Below, piece after piece: positions 1 to 8,283 of a stretch of 64,000 nt of DNA (positions are counted from its first letter, which is position 1; each line of letters opens with the position of its first letter). The DNA lies in contig NZ_ATDP01000072.1 in NCBI RefSeq assembly GCF_000445105.1, positions 1 through 64,000 of the forward strand. Reading direction: 5' to 3'. This DNA is from Sphingobium lactosutens DS20 (GTDB lineage: Bacteria > Pseudomonadota > Alphaproteobacteria > Sphingomonadales > Sphingomonadaceae). A model generated the notes under the pieces. It saw only the letters and a list, made by a program, of their open reading frames with translations. It searched no databases and was not told the DNA's origin. The position numbers were made by a program, and so were the translations under genes.

Positions 1-757
1 CCGCCAGGTCGGCACGCCCGCTCCAGCGATCCAGCGCCTGTCCCAGAGTCAGGTCGATGCGGCCGACCGGTTGCGCCAGCGCCGCGCCGGCATCCCGGCA
101 GGCCAGCGCATCGGCGGCGACTGGCCCGGCCAGCCTCGGCTTGCCGTCATCCATCGCGATGTTGAGCGACGCGCGCATCATGGTGAGCGCGCATCCCGCC
201 ATCGCCGCGCGGGGCATCGCCGCCGCCAACTGCCCGCGAAAGCCCGACTGGAGATTGCCCGCACCGTCAATTTCCATGCCGACCGGGCCGGCATCGGTAT
301 CCAGCGTCATGCGCGCATCGTTCAGTGCCACCTTGATGTCGGGCAGGCTGAACGGCGCGGTCGAAGCGGGATCGCGAAACTGGTCCAGTTCGCCCAGCTT
401 CAGCACCCCGTCATGCAGCGATCCGCGCAGCCGCACGCCGCCCGCCCTGACGGCGGCCACCTTGGGCGTCAGGCCAGCGAAGGCGATGTCCACCTCCACC
501 CATCGCGCGGTCAGGTCGGGCCGGGCAGGATCGCCCAGCACGATATTTTCGATCCGCTGCGTGCGCAGGCCGACATCGACCAGGTCATAGCGCGCCTGCA
601 CGCCACGCCGGTTGAGTTCGCGCGTGACGAAGTTTTCGGCGATCGGCGCGCGCTGCGTCCACAGGCCAACCAGCAGCAAAGCCAGCGACCCCGTGCCAAC
701 GCCCAGCCACCGCAGCCATGCCCGGCGAACCGCTTCTTCGCCGTCTTCTTCTTCCAT
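1..757 (-). CDS. YdbH/AsmA-like intermembrane transport protein, 3' end outside window
   Basis: The reading frame is open from the ATG at 757 to the left edge, so only the N-terminal 252 residues are seen. It begins with an acidic run (MEEED), then a single hydrophobic membrane segment at about residues 18-33, then a periplasmic part of alternating polar and hydrophobic residues with phrases such as VEVDIAFAGL and LNDARMTLD. This is the layout of YdbH and related AsmA-like proteins, which are long beta-groove bridges thought to carry phospholipid between inner and outer membrane. An in-frame ATG at 811 would add 18 residues. I prefer 757 because the membrane anchor then sits near the N-terminus. 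It is divergent from radC. The family call is by overall character, since the diagnostic C-terminus is missing. Confidence 0.65.
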   Translation of the reverse strand, partial: MEEEDGEEAVRRAWLRWLGVGTGSLALLLVGLWTQRAPIAENFVTRELNRRGVQARYDLVDVGLRTQRIENIVLGDPARPDLTARWVEVDIAFAGLTPKVAAVRAGGVRLRGSLHDGVLKLGELDQFRDPASTAPFSLPDIKVALNDARMTLDTDAGPVGMEIDGAGNLQSGFRGQLAAAMPRAAMAGCALTMMRASLNIAMDDGKPRLAGPVAADALACRDAGAALAQPVGRIDLTLGQALDRWSGRADLA

Positions 758-893
758 GCCTATGGCCAACCCCGGCTTCGCTGCGACACTGATGATCCGT
801 AACGGGATCATAACGTCCCGCCGCTCCTAAATATCCTTGCCCCGCGATTCCGCAACGCATAGCGTCGGGCCCACAGGGTCAGGGGACAGGAAT

Positions 894-1589
894 TTGGCCG
901 AACAGGATGCGAAAGCCGCGCATGACGGGGCCGGACACCGCGCCCGGCTGCGGCAGAAACTGGCCGATGCGGGCGGCGAAGCGCTGCTGGATCATGAACT
1001 GATCGAATATCTGCTGGCGCTCGCCATCCCGCGCCGCGACACCAAGCCGCTGGCCAAGCTGCTGCTGCGCGAATTTGGCGGCATCGGCGGCCTGATGACC
1101 GCCGACTGGCAAGCGATCGCTCGCGTGCCGGGCATGGGCGACACCAGCGTCGCGGCGATCAAGATCGTGCAGGCCACCGCGCTGAGGATGCTGCGCAACG
1201 ACGTGGCGGCGCGTCCGGTGCTCGCCAACTGGCAGGCGCTGCTCGACTATCTGCGCGCCGACATGGCCCATCTGGGGGTGGAACGGGTGCGCGTGCTGCA
1301 TCTCAACAGCCGCAACATGCTGATCCGCGACGATCATATGGGCGACGGATCGATCGACCAGGCGGCGATCTATACCCGCGAAGTGATCCGCCGCGCCATT
1401 GACCTGGGGTCAGCGGCGCTCATCCTGGTCCATAATCACCCGTCCGGCGACCCATCGCCCAGCCGGCAGGATATAGACGTCACCCGCCAGATCATCGACG
1501 CGGGCAAGCGGCTCAACATCAGCGTCCACGATCATGTCATCATCGCGGGCCAGGGCCATGTCAGCCTGCGCGCCAAGGGCTTGCTATAG
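894..1589 (+). CDS. radC: RadC family JAB/MPN-domain protein
   Basis: This is a 231-residue RadC (UPF0758) protein. The N-terminal part carries the helix-hairpin-helix region (LLDHELIEYLLALAI, then IARVPGMGDTSVAAIK). The C-terminal part has the JAMM metalloprotease-like signature HNHPSGDPSPS followed by the conserved Asp. RadC was first linked to DNA repair, but that role is disputed and its true function is unknown. The frame is open from a TTG at 837. I choose the TTG at 894 because a purine-rich AGGGGACAGG lies just upstream at 881-890. It converges on the quinone oxidoreductase, with 15 bp between the stop codons. Confidence 0.9.
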   Translation: MAEQDAKAAHDGAGHRARLRQKLADAGGEALLDHELIEYLLALAIPRRDTKPLAKLLLREFGGIGGLMTADWQAIARVPGMGDTSVAAIKIVQATALRMLRNDVAARPVLANWQALLDYLRADMAHLGVERVRVLHLNSRNMLIRDDHMGDGSIDQAAIYTREVIRRAIDLGSAALILVHNHPSGDPSPSRQDIDVTRQIIDAGKRLNISVHDHVIIAGQGHVSLRAKGLL

Positions 1590-1604
1590 CGCCGGCCCCG
1601 CGCC

Positions 1605-2609
1605 TTACATCGTCAGCACGATCTTCCCGAAATGCGCGCCCGAATCCATGCGGGCATGGGCCTTGGCCGCGTCCGCCATATCGAATCGCTGGTCCATCGC
1701 CGGGCGCAGCCGACCCTCCGCGACGAACGGCCAAACCGTGCGGACCAGCTCGTCCGCGACTAGGCTCTTGAACCCCACCGATCGCGCGCGCAGCGTCGAC
1801 GCGGTCAATGTCAGGCGGCGCTGCATGATTTGCGGAATGAAGATTTCCGCCTTCGCCCCGCCCAGCACCGCGATCGACACATGCCGGCCATCCTCTTCCA
1901 GGCAGTCGAGGTTGCGCGGCACATAGTCGCCGCCCACCATGTCGAGCACCGCCTGGCACCCCTTGCCGTCGGTGATGCGTTTCACCTCCGCGACAAAGTC
2001 CTGCGTCTTGTAATTCACCGCATGGGTCGCGCCCCATTCCAGCGCCTGGGCGCATTTGTCGTCGCTGCCGCAGGTAACGATGATGCTGACGTCGAACAGG
2101 CGGCACAGGCTGATCGCCATGGTGCCGATGCCGCTGGTGCCGCCATGCACCAGAACCGTGTCGCCGGGCGCGGCATAGGCGCGCTCGAACAAATTGGTCC
2201 ATACCGTAAACAGCGTCTCCGGCAGCGCGGCGGCCTCGACCAGGTCATAGCCCTGCGGAACCGGCAGGCACTGACCCGCTGGCGCGACCGCATATTCGGC
2301 ATAGCCCCCGCCCGCCAGCAGCGCGCACACCTTCTGCCCGATCAACTGGTCCGCGCCGTCGCCCGCCGCGACGATGGTGCCCGAAACCTCCAGTCCCGGA
2401 ATGTCCGAAGCGCCCGGCGGCGGCGGATATTTGCCCTGGCGTTGCAGAACGTCGGGGCGGTTCACCCCGGCGGCGGCGACCCGGATCAGCACTTCGCCCT
2501 CCCCCGGCGCCGGCACCGGGCGGCGCTGCGCCACCAATGCCTCTGGCCCGCCCGGCGCGGCGATGCCGATCGCCGTCATTTCCGCCGGAATGGAATAACC
2601 GTCCGCCAT
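1605..2609 (-). CDS. NAD(P)H-quinone oxidoreductase, zinc-independent MDR family
   Basis: This is a 334-residue medium-chain dehydrogenase/reductase of the quinone oxidoreductase (QOR/PIG3) type. The N-terminal GroES-like fold has GVNRPDVLQRQG and GLEVSGTI. The Rossmann domain has HGGTSGIGTMAI, the NADP(H)-binding glycine-rich loop. Structural zinc cysteines are absent, as expected for QOR. The frame stays open upstream to 2879, but I take the ATG at 2609, which follows a GGGGGACAGCGAG ribosome site and gives the normal family length. It probably reduces quinones or enones in the cytoplasm; the substrate cannot be read from the sequence. Confidence 0.88.
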   Translation of the reverse strand: MADGYSIPAEMTAIGIAAPGGPEALVAQRRPVPAPGEGEVLIRVAAAGVNRPDVLQRQGKYPPPPGASDIPGLEVSGTIVAAGDGADQLIGQKVCALLAGGGYAEYAVAPAGQCLPVPQGYDLVEAAALPETLFTVWTNLFERAYAAPGDTVLVHGGTSGIGTMAISLCRLFDVSIIVTCGSDDKCAQALEWGATHAVNYKTQDFVAEVKRITDGKGCQAVLDMVGGDYVPRNLDCLEEDGRHVSIAVLGGAKAEIFIPQIMQRRLTLTASTLRARSVGFKSLVADELVRTVWPFVAEGRLRPAMDQRFDMADAAKAHARMDSGAHFGKIVLTM

Positions 2610-2714
2610 CTCGCTGTCCCCCGCTTGTGGCTTATATCCGTCAGCAGCCCGAAATCGGCCGGCCGTTGCGGCGCCCTTATTGACAGACTGATGCCAAGGG
2701 TCAACATTGTCGAC

Positions 2715-2912
2715 ATGGACTTGGATGACGATCTGCCACGCAAGGGCGATGATCCGCTGGCCCGCCTGATCAAACAGGATCTGGGGCCATTGTCCATGAG
2801 CGAACTGGACAACCGCATCGCTTCGCTGGAGGCGGAGATCGAACGGACCAGACGCCACAAGGATAGCGCCGTTAACCATAAGGCAAGTGCCGAGGCGCTA
2901 TTCAAGCGATGA
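2715..2912 (+). CDS. DUF1192 family small protein
   Basis: This 65-residue acidic protein begins MDLDDDLPRK and continues into a predicted helix with ELDNRIASLEAEIERTR, the pattern of DUF1192 (PF06698), a small alphaproteobacterial family of unknown function. The Leu/Ile heptad spacing in the second half suggests a short coiled coil. An in-frame ATG at 2691 would add eight residues. The same frame is open far upstream, antisense to the quinone oxidoreductase, but that part is a shadow. It is divergent from the oxidoreductase and lies 156 bp before clpA. Confidence 0.8.
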   Translation: MDLDDDLPRKGDDPLARLIKQDLGPLSMSELDNRIASLEAEIERTRRHKDSAVNHKASAEALFKR

Positions 2913-3068
2913 ACCGACGCCCCGCCCCCAGCGCCCTTCAGGGCTTCTTCGGGCTAGGGCAGTCTGGCAATTCCGCTGATCGGGGGTCGCGCCTTGATCC
3001 AGCGTCGAGCAATGCCGACATGGGGTTCGATGACGCTCCTATGACAGGGAGCATGGAGTAGAACAGAC

Positions 3069-5399
3069 ATGCCTTCTTTCGCAGCCGCCCTTGAAACCAC
3101 CCTGCACAACGCGCTGACGCACGCGTCGGAGCGCCGGCACGAATATGCGACGCTGGAGCATCTGCTGCTCGCGCTGATCGACGATGAACATGCGTCGAAG
3201 GTGATGCAGGCGTGCGGCGTGGAACTGGGCGAACTGGGCGACGCCGTCACCCATTATCTCGACACCGAACTGGACAGCCTGAAGGTCGAGGGGTCGTCCG
3301 ACCCCTCGCCCACCAGCGGTTTCCAGCGCGTCGTGCAGCGCGCCATCCTGCATGTCCAATCCTCCGGCAAGGATGAAGTGACCGGCGCCAATGTGCTGGT
3401 CGCGCTGTTTTCCGAGCGCGAATCCTATGCCGTCTATTTCCTGCAACAGCAGGATATGAGCCGTCTCGATGCCGTCAGCTATATCAGCCACGGCGTCGGC
3501 AAGGGCACGCCCACGCCCGAGCGTCAGGAGACGAAGGGCGCCGCCGAGGAGGAAAAGAAGGTGCAGGACGGCAAGGGCAAGAAGGACAGCGCGCTCGATC
3601 AGTTCACCGTCAACCTCAACGAGAAGGCGGACCGGGGCAAGGTCGACCCGCTGATCGGCCGGTCGGCCGAGGTGGACCGCACCGTGCAGATCCTCTGCCG
3701 CAGGTCGAAGAATAATCCGCTCTATGTCGGCGATCCGGGCGTGGGCAAGACCGCGATTGCCGAAGGGCTGGCGCGCAAGATCGTCGAAGGCGACGTGCCC
3801 GACGTGCTCAAGGAAGCGGTCATCTATTCGCTCGACATGGGCGCGCTGCTGGCCGGCACCCGCTATCGCGGCGATTTTGAGGAACGGTTGAAGGCGGTCG
3901 TCACCGAACTGGAAAAAATGCCGCATGCGGTGCTGTTCATCGACGAGATTCACACCGTTATCGGCGCGGGCGCGACCAGTGGCGGCGCAATGGATGCGTC
4001 GAACCTGCTGAAACCCGCTCTGTCGGGCGGCACGATCCGCTGCATCGGGTCGACCACCTACAAGGAATTCCGCAATCATTTCGAAAAGGACCGCGCGCTG
4101 CTGCGCCGGTTCCAGAAAATCGACGTCAACGAACCCACGATCGACGACACGATCAAGATCCTTGCGGGCCTGCGGTCGGCGTTCGAGGAGCATCACAGCG
4201 TCAAATATACGCCCGACGCGATCAAGGCGGCGGTCGAGCTTTCGGCGCGCTACATCAATGACCGCAAGCTGCCCGACAAGGCGATCGACGTGATCGACGA
4301 GGTTGGCGCGATGCAGATGCTGGTCGTGCCGTCCAAGCGCAAGAAGACGATCACGCCCAAGGAGATCGAGGCCGTCATCGCCACCATGGCGCGCATTCCG
4401 CCCAAGACGGTGTCGTCCGACGACAAGAGCGTGCTGGAATCTCTGACCACGGACCTCAAGCGCGTGGTCTTTGGTCAGGACAAGGCGATCGAGGTTCTGT
4501 CGTCGGCAATCAAGCTGTCGCGCGCGGGCCTGCGCGATCCTGACAAGCCGATCGGCAACTATCTCTTCTCCGGCCCCACCGGCGTCGGCAAGACGGAGGT
4601 GGCGCGCCAGCTCGCTACCCTGCTGGGCATTCCGCTCCAGCGGTTCGACATGTCCGAATATATGGAACGTCACTCGGTCAGCCGCCTGATCGGCGCGCCT
4701 CCGGGCTATGTCGGCTATGATCAGGGTGGCCTTCTGACCGATGCGGTCGACCAGAATCCGCACAGCGTGCTGCTGCTGGACGAGATTGAAAAGGCGCATC
4801 CCGACCTGTTCAACATCCTGCTACAGGTGATGGACAATGGCCGCCTGACCGATCATCACGGCAAGACGGTCGATTTCCGCAACACCATCCTCATCATGAC
4901 CACCAATGCCGGTGCGTCGGACATGGCGAAGGAATCGATCGGCTTTGGGGAGCTGACCCGCGACGATGTGCAGGAAGATGCGGTCAAGAAGCTCTTCACG
5001 CCTGAATTCCGCAACCGCCTCGATGCCATCGTGCCCTTCGGCTATCTGCCGCCCGAAATCGTCGCGCGCGTCATCGACAAGTTCGTGCTCCAGCTGGAGC
5101 TGCAACTGGCCGACCGCGACGTCCACATCACGCTGGACGACGACGCGAAGGCGTGGCTCACGAAGAAGGGCTATGACAAGCTCTATGGCGCGCGACCGAT
5201 GGGCCGTTTGATGCAGGAAAAGATCAAGCAGCCGCTCGCCGAGGAACTGCTGTTCGGCAAGCTGGTCCATGGCGGCGAAGTCCATGTCCATATGAAGGAC
5301 AGCGACGGCGTCGAAGCCCTCGCCTTCGAAATCACCCCCGCCGCCCCCAAGAAGGGCAAGAAGGGCGGCAAGGCGAAGGCGCCCGCCGGCACAAAATAA
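3069..5399 (+). CDS. clpA: ATP-dependent Clp protease ATP-binding subunit ClpA
   Basis: This is a 776-residue AAA+ unfoldase that feeds substrates to ClpP. Visible parts are the N-terminal Clp repeat domain (residues 1-140), a Lys/Glu-rich linker, the first ATPase domain (Walker A GDPGVGKTA near 220, Walker B LFIDEIH near 289) and the second (GPTGVGKTE near 501). The IGF tripeptide near 623 (KESIGFGEL) is the ClpP-docking loop. The middle region typical of ClpB is absent, which separates it from ClpB. The C-terminus is a Lys/Gly/Ala-rich tail (PKKGKKGGKAK). In many proteobacteria clpS is adjacent; here it is not. The start follows GGAGTAGAACAGAC. A terminator follows the stop. Confidence 0.95.
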   Translation: MPSFAAALETTLHNALTHASERRHEYATLEHLLLALIDDEHASKVMQACGVELGELGDAVTHYLDTELDSLKVEGSSDPSPTSGFQRVVQRAILHVQSSGKDEVTGANVLVALFSERESYAVYFLQQQDMSRLDAVSYISHGVGKGTPTPERQETKGAAEEEKKVQDGKGKKDSALDQFTVNLNEKADRGKVDPLIGRSAEVDRTVQILCRRSKNNPLYVGDPGVGKTAIAEGLARKIVEGDVPDVLKEAVIYSLDMGALLAGTRYRGDFEERLKAVVTELEKMPHAVLFIDEIHTVIGAGATSGGAMDASNLLKPALSGGTIRCIGSTTYKEFRNHFEKDRALLRRFQKIDVNEPTIDDTIKILAGLRSAFEEHHSVKYTPDAIKAAVELSARYINDRKLPDKAIDVIDEVGAMQMLVVPSKRKKTITPKEIEAVIATMARIPPKTVSSDDKSVLESLTTDLKRVVFGQDKAIEVLSSAIKLSRAGLRDPDKPIGNYLFSGPTGVGKTEVARQLATLLGIPLQRFDMSEYMERHSVSRLIGAPPGYVGYDQGGLLTDAVDQNPHSVLLLDEIEKAHPDLFNILLQVMDNGRLTDHHGKTVDFRNTILIMTTNAGASDMAKESIGFGELTRDDVQEDAVKKLFTPEFRNRLDAIVPFGYLPPEIVARVIDKFVLQLELQLADRDVHITLDDDAKAWLTKKGYDKLYGARPMGRLMQEKIKQPLAEELLFGKLVHGGEVHVHMKDSDGVEALAFEITPAAPKKGKKGGKAKAPAGTK

Positions 5400-5423
5400 A
5401 CGACATTGCAGGACGAAAGAGAA

Positions 5424-5452
5424 AGGCGGCCCGCGAGGGTCGCCTTTTTTCT
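5424..5452 (+). terminator. Rho-independent terminator of clpA
   Basis: About 25 bp after the clpA stop, the arms AAAGGCG and CGCCTTT flank a GC-rich loop, and the second arm runs straight into a T tract (CGCCTTTTTT). This is the form of an intrinsic terminator read on the plus strand. No gene lies between it and clpA. Confidence 0.8.
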
Positions 5453-5705
5453 TCGCCTTGCTTACCAGAGGACTGACATGGGCACTGAAGGTGCATTCTC
5501 GCTAAAGCCCGTATCTCGCTGTCAAACCTGACGCCGCTTGCGAACGAGGCAGGCGAACGGGGCATTAATCCGGGACGGACCATGACAAGAAACATGGGAT
5601 AAGCTACCCCCTTTCAATGTAGGATTTCTTCTGGTCTATCCTGCGGGATGACAGTGGTTCGCCCTTCCCATTCTCGCCACGTCGCCAATGTGCAGTGCCG
5701 TGTTG
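5453..5705. other. Non-coding stretch between clpA and the ECF41 operon
   Basis: From the clpA terminator to the repeat array I see no convincing gene on either strand. One plus-strand frame is open from 5648 into the decarboxylase gene, but it lacks a ribosome site and family-like sequence, and it runs through an 11-nt repeat array that would shift frame at every unit. Together with the array and promoter that follow, this leaves about 500 bp without a gene. Confidence 0.6.
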
Positions 5706-5712
5706 AGCAACG

Positions 5713-5776
5713 GCGACAATTGTCGCTTCGTGGTCGCCTATGGGTCGCTTCATGGTCGCCTCCCGGTCGCTTCCGG
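5713..5776 (+). repeat. Palindrome plus five tandem 11-bp repeats upstream of the ECF41 promoter
   Basis: Five head-to-tail 11-nt units start at 5722, 5733, 5744, 5755 and 5766. All begin GTCGC and match GTCGCYTCNNG with few deviations (GTCGCTTCGTG, GTCGCCTATGG, GTCGCTTCATG, GTCGCCTCCCG, GTCGCTTCCGG). The first unit forms the right half of a perfect 14-bp palindrome, GCGACAATTGTCGC, at 5713-5726. The period is about one helical turn, so identical faces of the units lie on one side of the DNA. The array ends about 70 bp before the predicted -35 element. It may be a regulator-binding array, or a neutral tandem repeat. Confidence 0.75.
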
Positions 5777-5845
5777 CCCGATAACAGTGTGAACTTCGCC
5801 TTGCGGTCCGATGCGCCTATTGCACGAAAAAAATTCGCCCCCGCA

Positions 5846-5872
5846 TGTCACATCGCGCGCCGCCGCCTCGTC
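5846..5872 (+). promoter_or_regulatory. Predicted ECF41-dependent promoter of the CMD-sigma operon
   Basis: TGTCACA at 5846-5852 and CGTC at 5869-5872, separated by 16 bp, match the -35 and -10 elements that I recall as described for ECF41 sigma factors. The spacing and position suit a transcript starting near 5880, just before the ribosome site (CGAAAGGA, 5891-5898) and ATG at 5906. The sigma factor encoded two genes down is itself ECF41-like, so autoregulation is the natural inference. The match was made by eye against a remembered consensus. Confidence 0.7.
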
Positions 5873-5905
5873 ATGATTGCACACCCCAAGCGAAAGGACT
5901 GCATC

Positions 5906-6388
5906 ATGACTGCCAAGCTCGATCCCTTCACCGCCGCACCCCAGCAGATGAAGGCCTGGTATGCCGCCAGCACCGCGATCGCCGATGCGTTGGACCCCGC
6001 GCTGGTCGAACTGGTCAAGATCCGCGCGTCGCAGATCAACCAGTGCGCCAACTGCCTCAACATGCACAGCGCCGACGCCCGCGCGCATGGGGAAAGCGAA
6101 CAGCGGCTCTTTCTCCTTTCGGCCTGGCGTGAAGCGCCCTGCTATACCGATCGGGAACGCGCCGCTCTGGGCTGGGCTGAAGCGATGACTCGCCTGTCCG
6201 AAGGGCCGGAGCTTGCGGCGGCCTATGATGCGCTGAAATGGGAGTTCAGCGAAGAGGAACAGGTGCAATTGACGCTGATGATCAACGTCATCACCGGATG
6301 GAACCGGCTCGCGGTCGGTTTTGGCATGTGGATTGAAACCGCCGCGACAAAGGCGCGCGACGCCGCGCAAATGAAGGCGGCGGCCTGA
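5906..6388 (+). CDS. Carboxymuconolactone decarboxylase (AhpD-like) family protein
   Basis: This 160-residue protein of the carboxymuconolactone decarboxylase family has the redox-active CANC motif at residues 47-50 (NQCANCLNMHSAD), with the family His at 54. Members with this CXXC-H layout are AhpD-like alkylhydroperoxidases that reduce peroxides through a dithiol. The ATG at 5906 follows AAGGA at good distance; the longer upstream frame is rejected. The stop overlaps the sigma factor start by one base (TGATG). This is the classic neighbour of ECF41 sigma factors, so it is the likely main output of the regulon. Confidence 0.9.
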   Translation: MTAKLDPFTAAPQQMKAWYAASTAIADALDPALVELVKIRASQINQCANCLNMHSADARAHGESEQRLFLLSAWREAPCYTDRERAALGWAEAMTRLSEGPELAAAYDALKWEFSEEEQVQLTLMINVITGWNRLAVGFGMWIETAATKARDAAQMKAAA

Positions 6389-7251
6389 TGGCGTCGGGGG
6401 CGCGGACGGACGCGGCGGCGCGCTTTGCTCCGCTGCGTCCCCGCCTCACCCGCATCGCCTATCGCATGCTCGGCTCCGTGGCGGACGCCGAGGATGTGGT
6501 GCAGGACGCCTTCCTGCGCTGGATGAGCGCGGATCATGACGCCGTGCGCGAACCCGAAGCCTTTCTTCGCCGCATCGTCACGCGCCTGTGCCTCGATCAC
6601 CTCAAATCCGCGCGGGTGCGGCGCGAAACCTATGTCGGCCCTTGGCTTCCCGAACCACTGGTGGAGGACGGGGACGAAGAAAGCGATGACATCACCTTGC
6701 CGCTGATGCTGGCGCTGGAGCGGTTGTCTCCGCTGGAGCGCGCCGCCTTCCTGCTGCACGATGTGTTTGGCCTCAGTTTTGACGAAATCGCCACCACCAT
6801 CGGCCGCGACGCCGCCGCCTGCCGGCAACTCGCGGCCCGGGCGCGCGCGCATGTCCGCGACGCGCGGCCCCGCTACCGCATGGAGCAGGCACGCGGGCTG
6901 GAGATCGCCAGCGCCTTCTTCGCCGCCTCGCGCAGCGGCGACATGCGCGCGCTCGGCGCGATGCTGGCGCAGGATGTCAGCCTGCACAGCGACGGCGGCG
7001 GAAAGCGCCCCGCGACCGTCCGTCCCGCGCTTGGCTTTTCGCAGGTCATGCAGGTGCACAAGGCGCTGGGCGTACTGTTCGGCAAATATGGGTCGACGTT
7101 GCTGCGCACCTGCCGGATCAACGGCCTGCCCGGCTTCGTCACGCAAGAGGCCGATGGCGAGATCCAGACCACCGCGCTGGCGATCGAGAATGGGCGGATC
7201 AGCGCCATCTATGTTATGCGCAACCCCGACAAGCTGCGCCATCTGCACTGA
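6388..7251 (+). CDS. ECF41-type RNA polymerase sigma factor with fused SnoaL-like regulatory domain
   Basis: This is a 287-residue ECF sigma factor. Region 2 covers about residues 12-78 (AYRMLGSVADAEDVVQDAFLRW) and region 4 about 108-158 (LSPLERAAFLLHDVFGLSFDEIA). A C-terminal extension of about 115 residues resembles SnoaL/NTF2 folds. Three ECF41 hallmarks are present: WLPEP (86-90) in the linker, DGGGK (202-206) and NPDKL (279-283). In studied ECF41 proteins the extension replaces an anti-sigma factor and both activates and restrains the protein. No anti-sigma gene is nearby, which agrees. It is translationally coupled to the decarboxylase. Confidence 0.93.
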   Translation: MASGARTDAAARFAPLRPRLTRIAYRMLGSVADAEDVVQDAFLRWMSADHDAVREPEAFLRRIVTRLCLDHLKSARVRRETYVGPWLPEPLVEDGDEESDDITLPLMLALERLSPLERAAFLLHDVFGLSFDEIATTIGRDAAACRQLAARARAHVRDARPRYRMEQARGLEIASAFFAASRSGDMRALGAMLAQDVSLHSDGGGKRPATVRPALGFSQVMQVHKALGVLFGKYGSTLLRTCRINGLPGFVTQEADGEIQTTALAIENGRISAIYVMRNPDKLRHLH

Positions 7252-7254
7252 CCC

Positions 7255-8211
7255 CTAGAGGAAGACGCGCCGCAGCGGCGTCAGCCGCAGCAGCTGCCAC
7301 ACGAGATAGGGAGCGACCAGAGCCAAGACGAACAGCCAGACTTTGGGAAAGGACAGGCCGGCATAATGAATGATCGCGCCATGGAGGTACATGATGACCA
7401 GCGACGCACGGCCAATATGCTGGAGCGGCCAGGCAAAGCGCGCAACCCGCGCCGACAGGCGGAGCAGCAGCAGCGATGTCGCCACCCCCGCACCGATCGA
7501 CAGCAGCGGCCAGCCATAATCGGCGACCTTCATGTTGAGCGTGGGCACCAGGCCCGAAAGCCCCGCCCCCGCCAGCAGGCCCAATGGCAGGATCAGCCCA
7601 TTGCGCCAGCGGACATGCGGCCACGCCGCGCCGACCCACAGCAGCAGCATCGCCATCGGCACGGTCAGCAGGCCGAGCGGCGAAGCATCGAACTGCCAGC
7701 CGAGCCCATAGGCCAGCAGCGCCAGCGGCGCGATCAGCAACACCCAGCGCCGGTCCAGCGGATCGGGCCAGCGATTAAGCGCAATGTTGAACGCAATCCG
7801 AGCGACCATCAGGCACGGCACGAACCAGAAGATGATGAACGGCCCGCCAAGCCATGTTCCGCCCAGCAATATGGGGCCGGCATCCTGCGGCCAGTGACGA
7901 TAGATTGGCGCATTGCCCTTCATCGGCTCGATAATCTGGTCGGCGATCAGCAACATTATCAGGAAGGCGGCATAGGGCCGCATCTGGCCGGTGATCTGCC
8001 GCCGGGTGAAGCTGCCGATCGGGCGCGGCCGCGACAACAGGCCCGACAGCAGGAAGAAAAGCGGCATGTGGAAACTGTAGAGCGCGTCGCGCACCGGGCC
8101 GCGCGTCCATATATGCCCCGCCACCACCGCGATGATGCCGATGCCGCGCGCCACATCGACCCAGTCCAGCCGAAATTGCGTGGTCGCCGCGTCATGCCCC
8201 CTGTTTTCCAT
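7255..8211 (-). CDS. Acyltransferase family 3 membrane protein (OafA/fucose 4-O-acetylase-like)
   Basis: This 318-residue integral membrane protein has about ten hydrophobic segments. The opening DWVDVARGIGIIAVVAGHI is the hallmark of the acyltransferase 3 family, with the catalytic His in the first membrane segment, and the second conserved element SFHMPLFFLLSGLL follows. Such proteins transfer acetyl or other acyl groups to sugars of envelope polysaccharide or lipid. The substrate cannot be inferred. It converges on the sigma factor with three bases between stops, and is divergent from the pseudouridine synthase. Confidence 0.88.
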   Translation of the reverse strand: MENRGHDAATTQFRLDWVDVARGIGIIAVVAGHIWTRGPVRDALYSFHMPLFFLLSGLLSRPRPIGSFTRRQITGQMRPYAAFLIMLLIADQIIEPMKGNAPIYRHWPQDAGPILLGGTWLGGPFIIFWFVPCLMVARIAFNIALNRWPDPLDRRWVLLIAPLALLAYGLGWQFDASPLGLLTVPMAMLLLWVGAAWPHVRWRNGLILPLGLLAGAGLSGLVPTLNMKVADYGWPLLSIGAGVATSLLLLRLSARVARFAWPLQHIGRASLVIMYLHGAIIHYAGLSFPKVWLFVLALVAPYLVWQLLRLTPLRRVFL

Positions 8212-8283
8212 CGCCCGCCCGCCCTATAGGATGGCGCGCGCGCGTCAATCCGCCGCCCCTTGTTCCCGTTAGGATGATACCCC

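Noticed and set aside
1830..2714. Long upstream extension of the DUF1192 frame
   Set aside because: It is antisense to the quinone oxidoreductase. The DUF1192 family is only about 60-65 residues long.
3039..4799. Long open frame on the minus strand across clpA (586 codons)
   Set aside because: It is antisense to a clear ClpA with all motifs. The product is rich in His, Arg, Asp and Gln without family-like parts. High-GC third positions keep antisense frames open.
5648..5905. N-terminal extension of the carboxymuconolactone decarboxylase frame
   Set aside because: It has no ribosome site, no family match, and passes through an 11-nt repeat array, which is not a multiple of three. The promoter also lies inside it.
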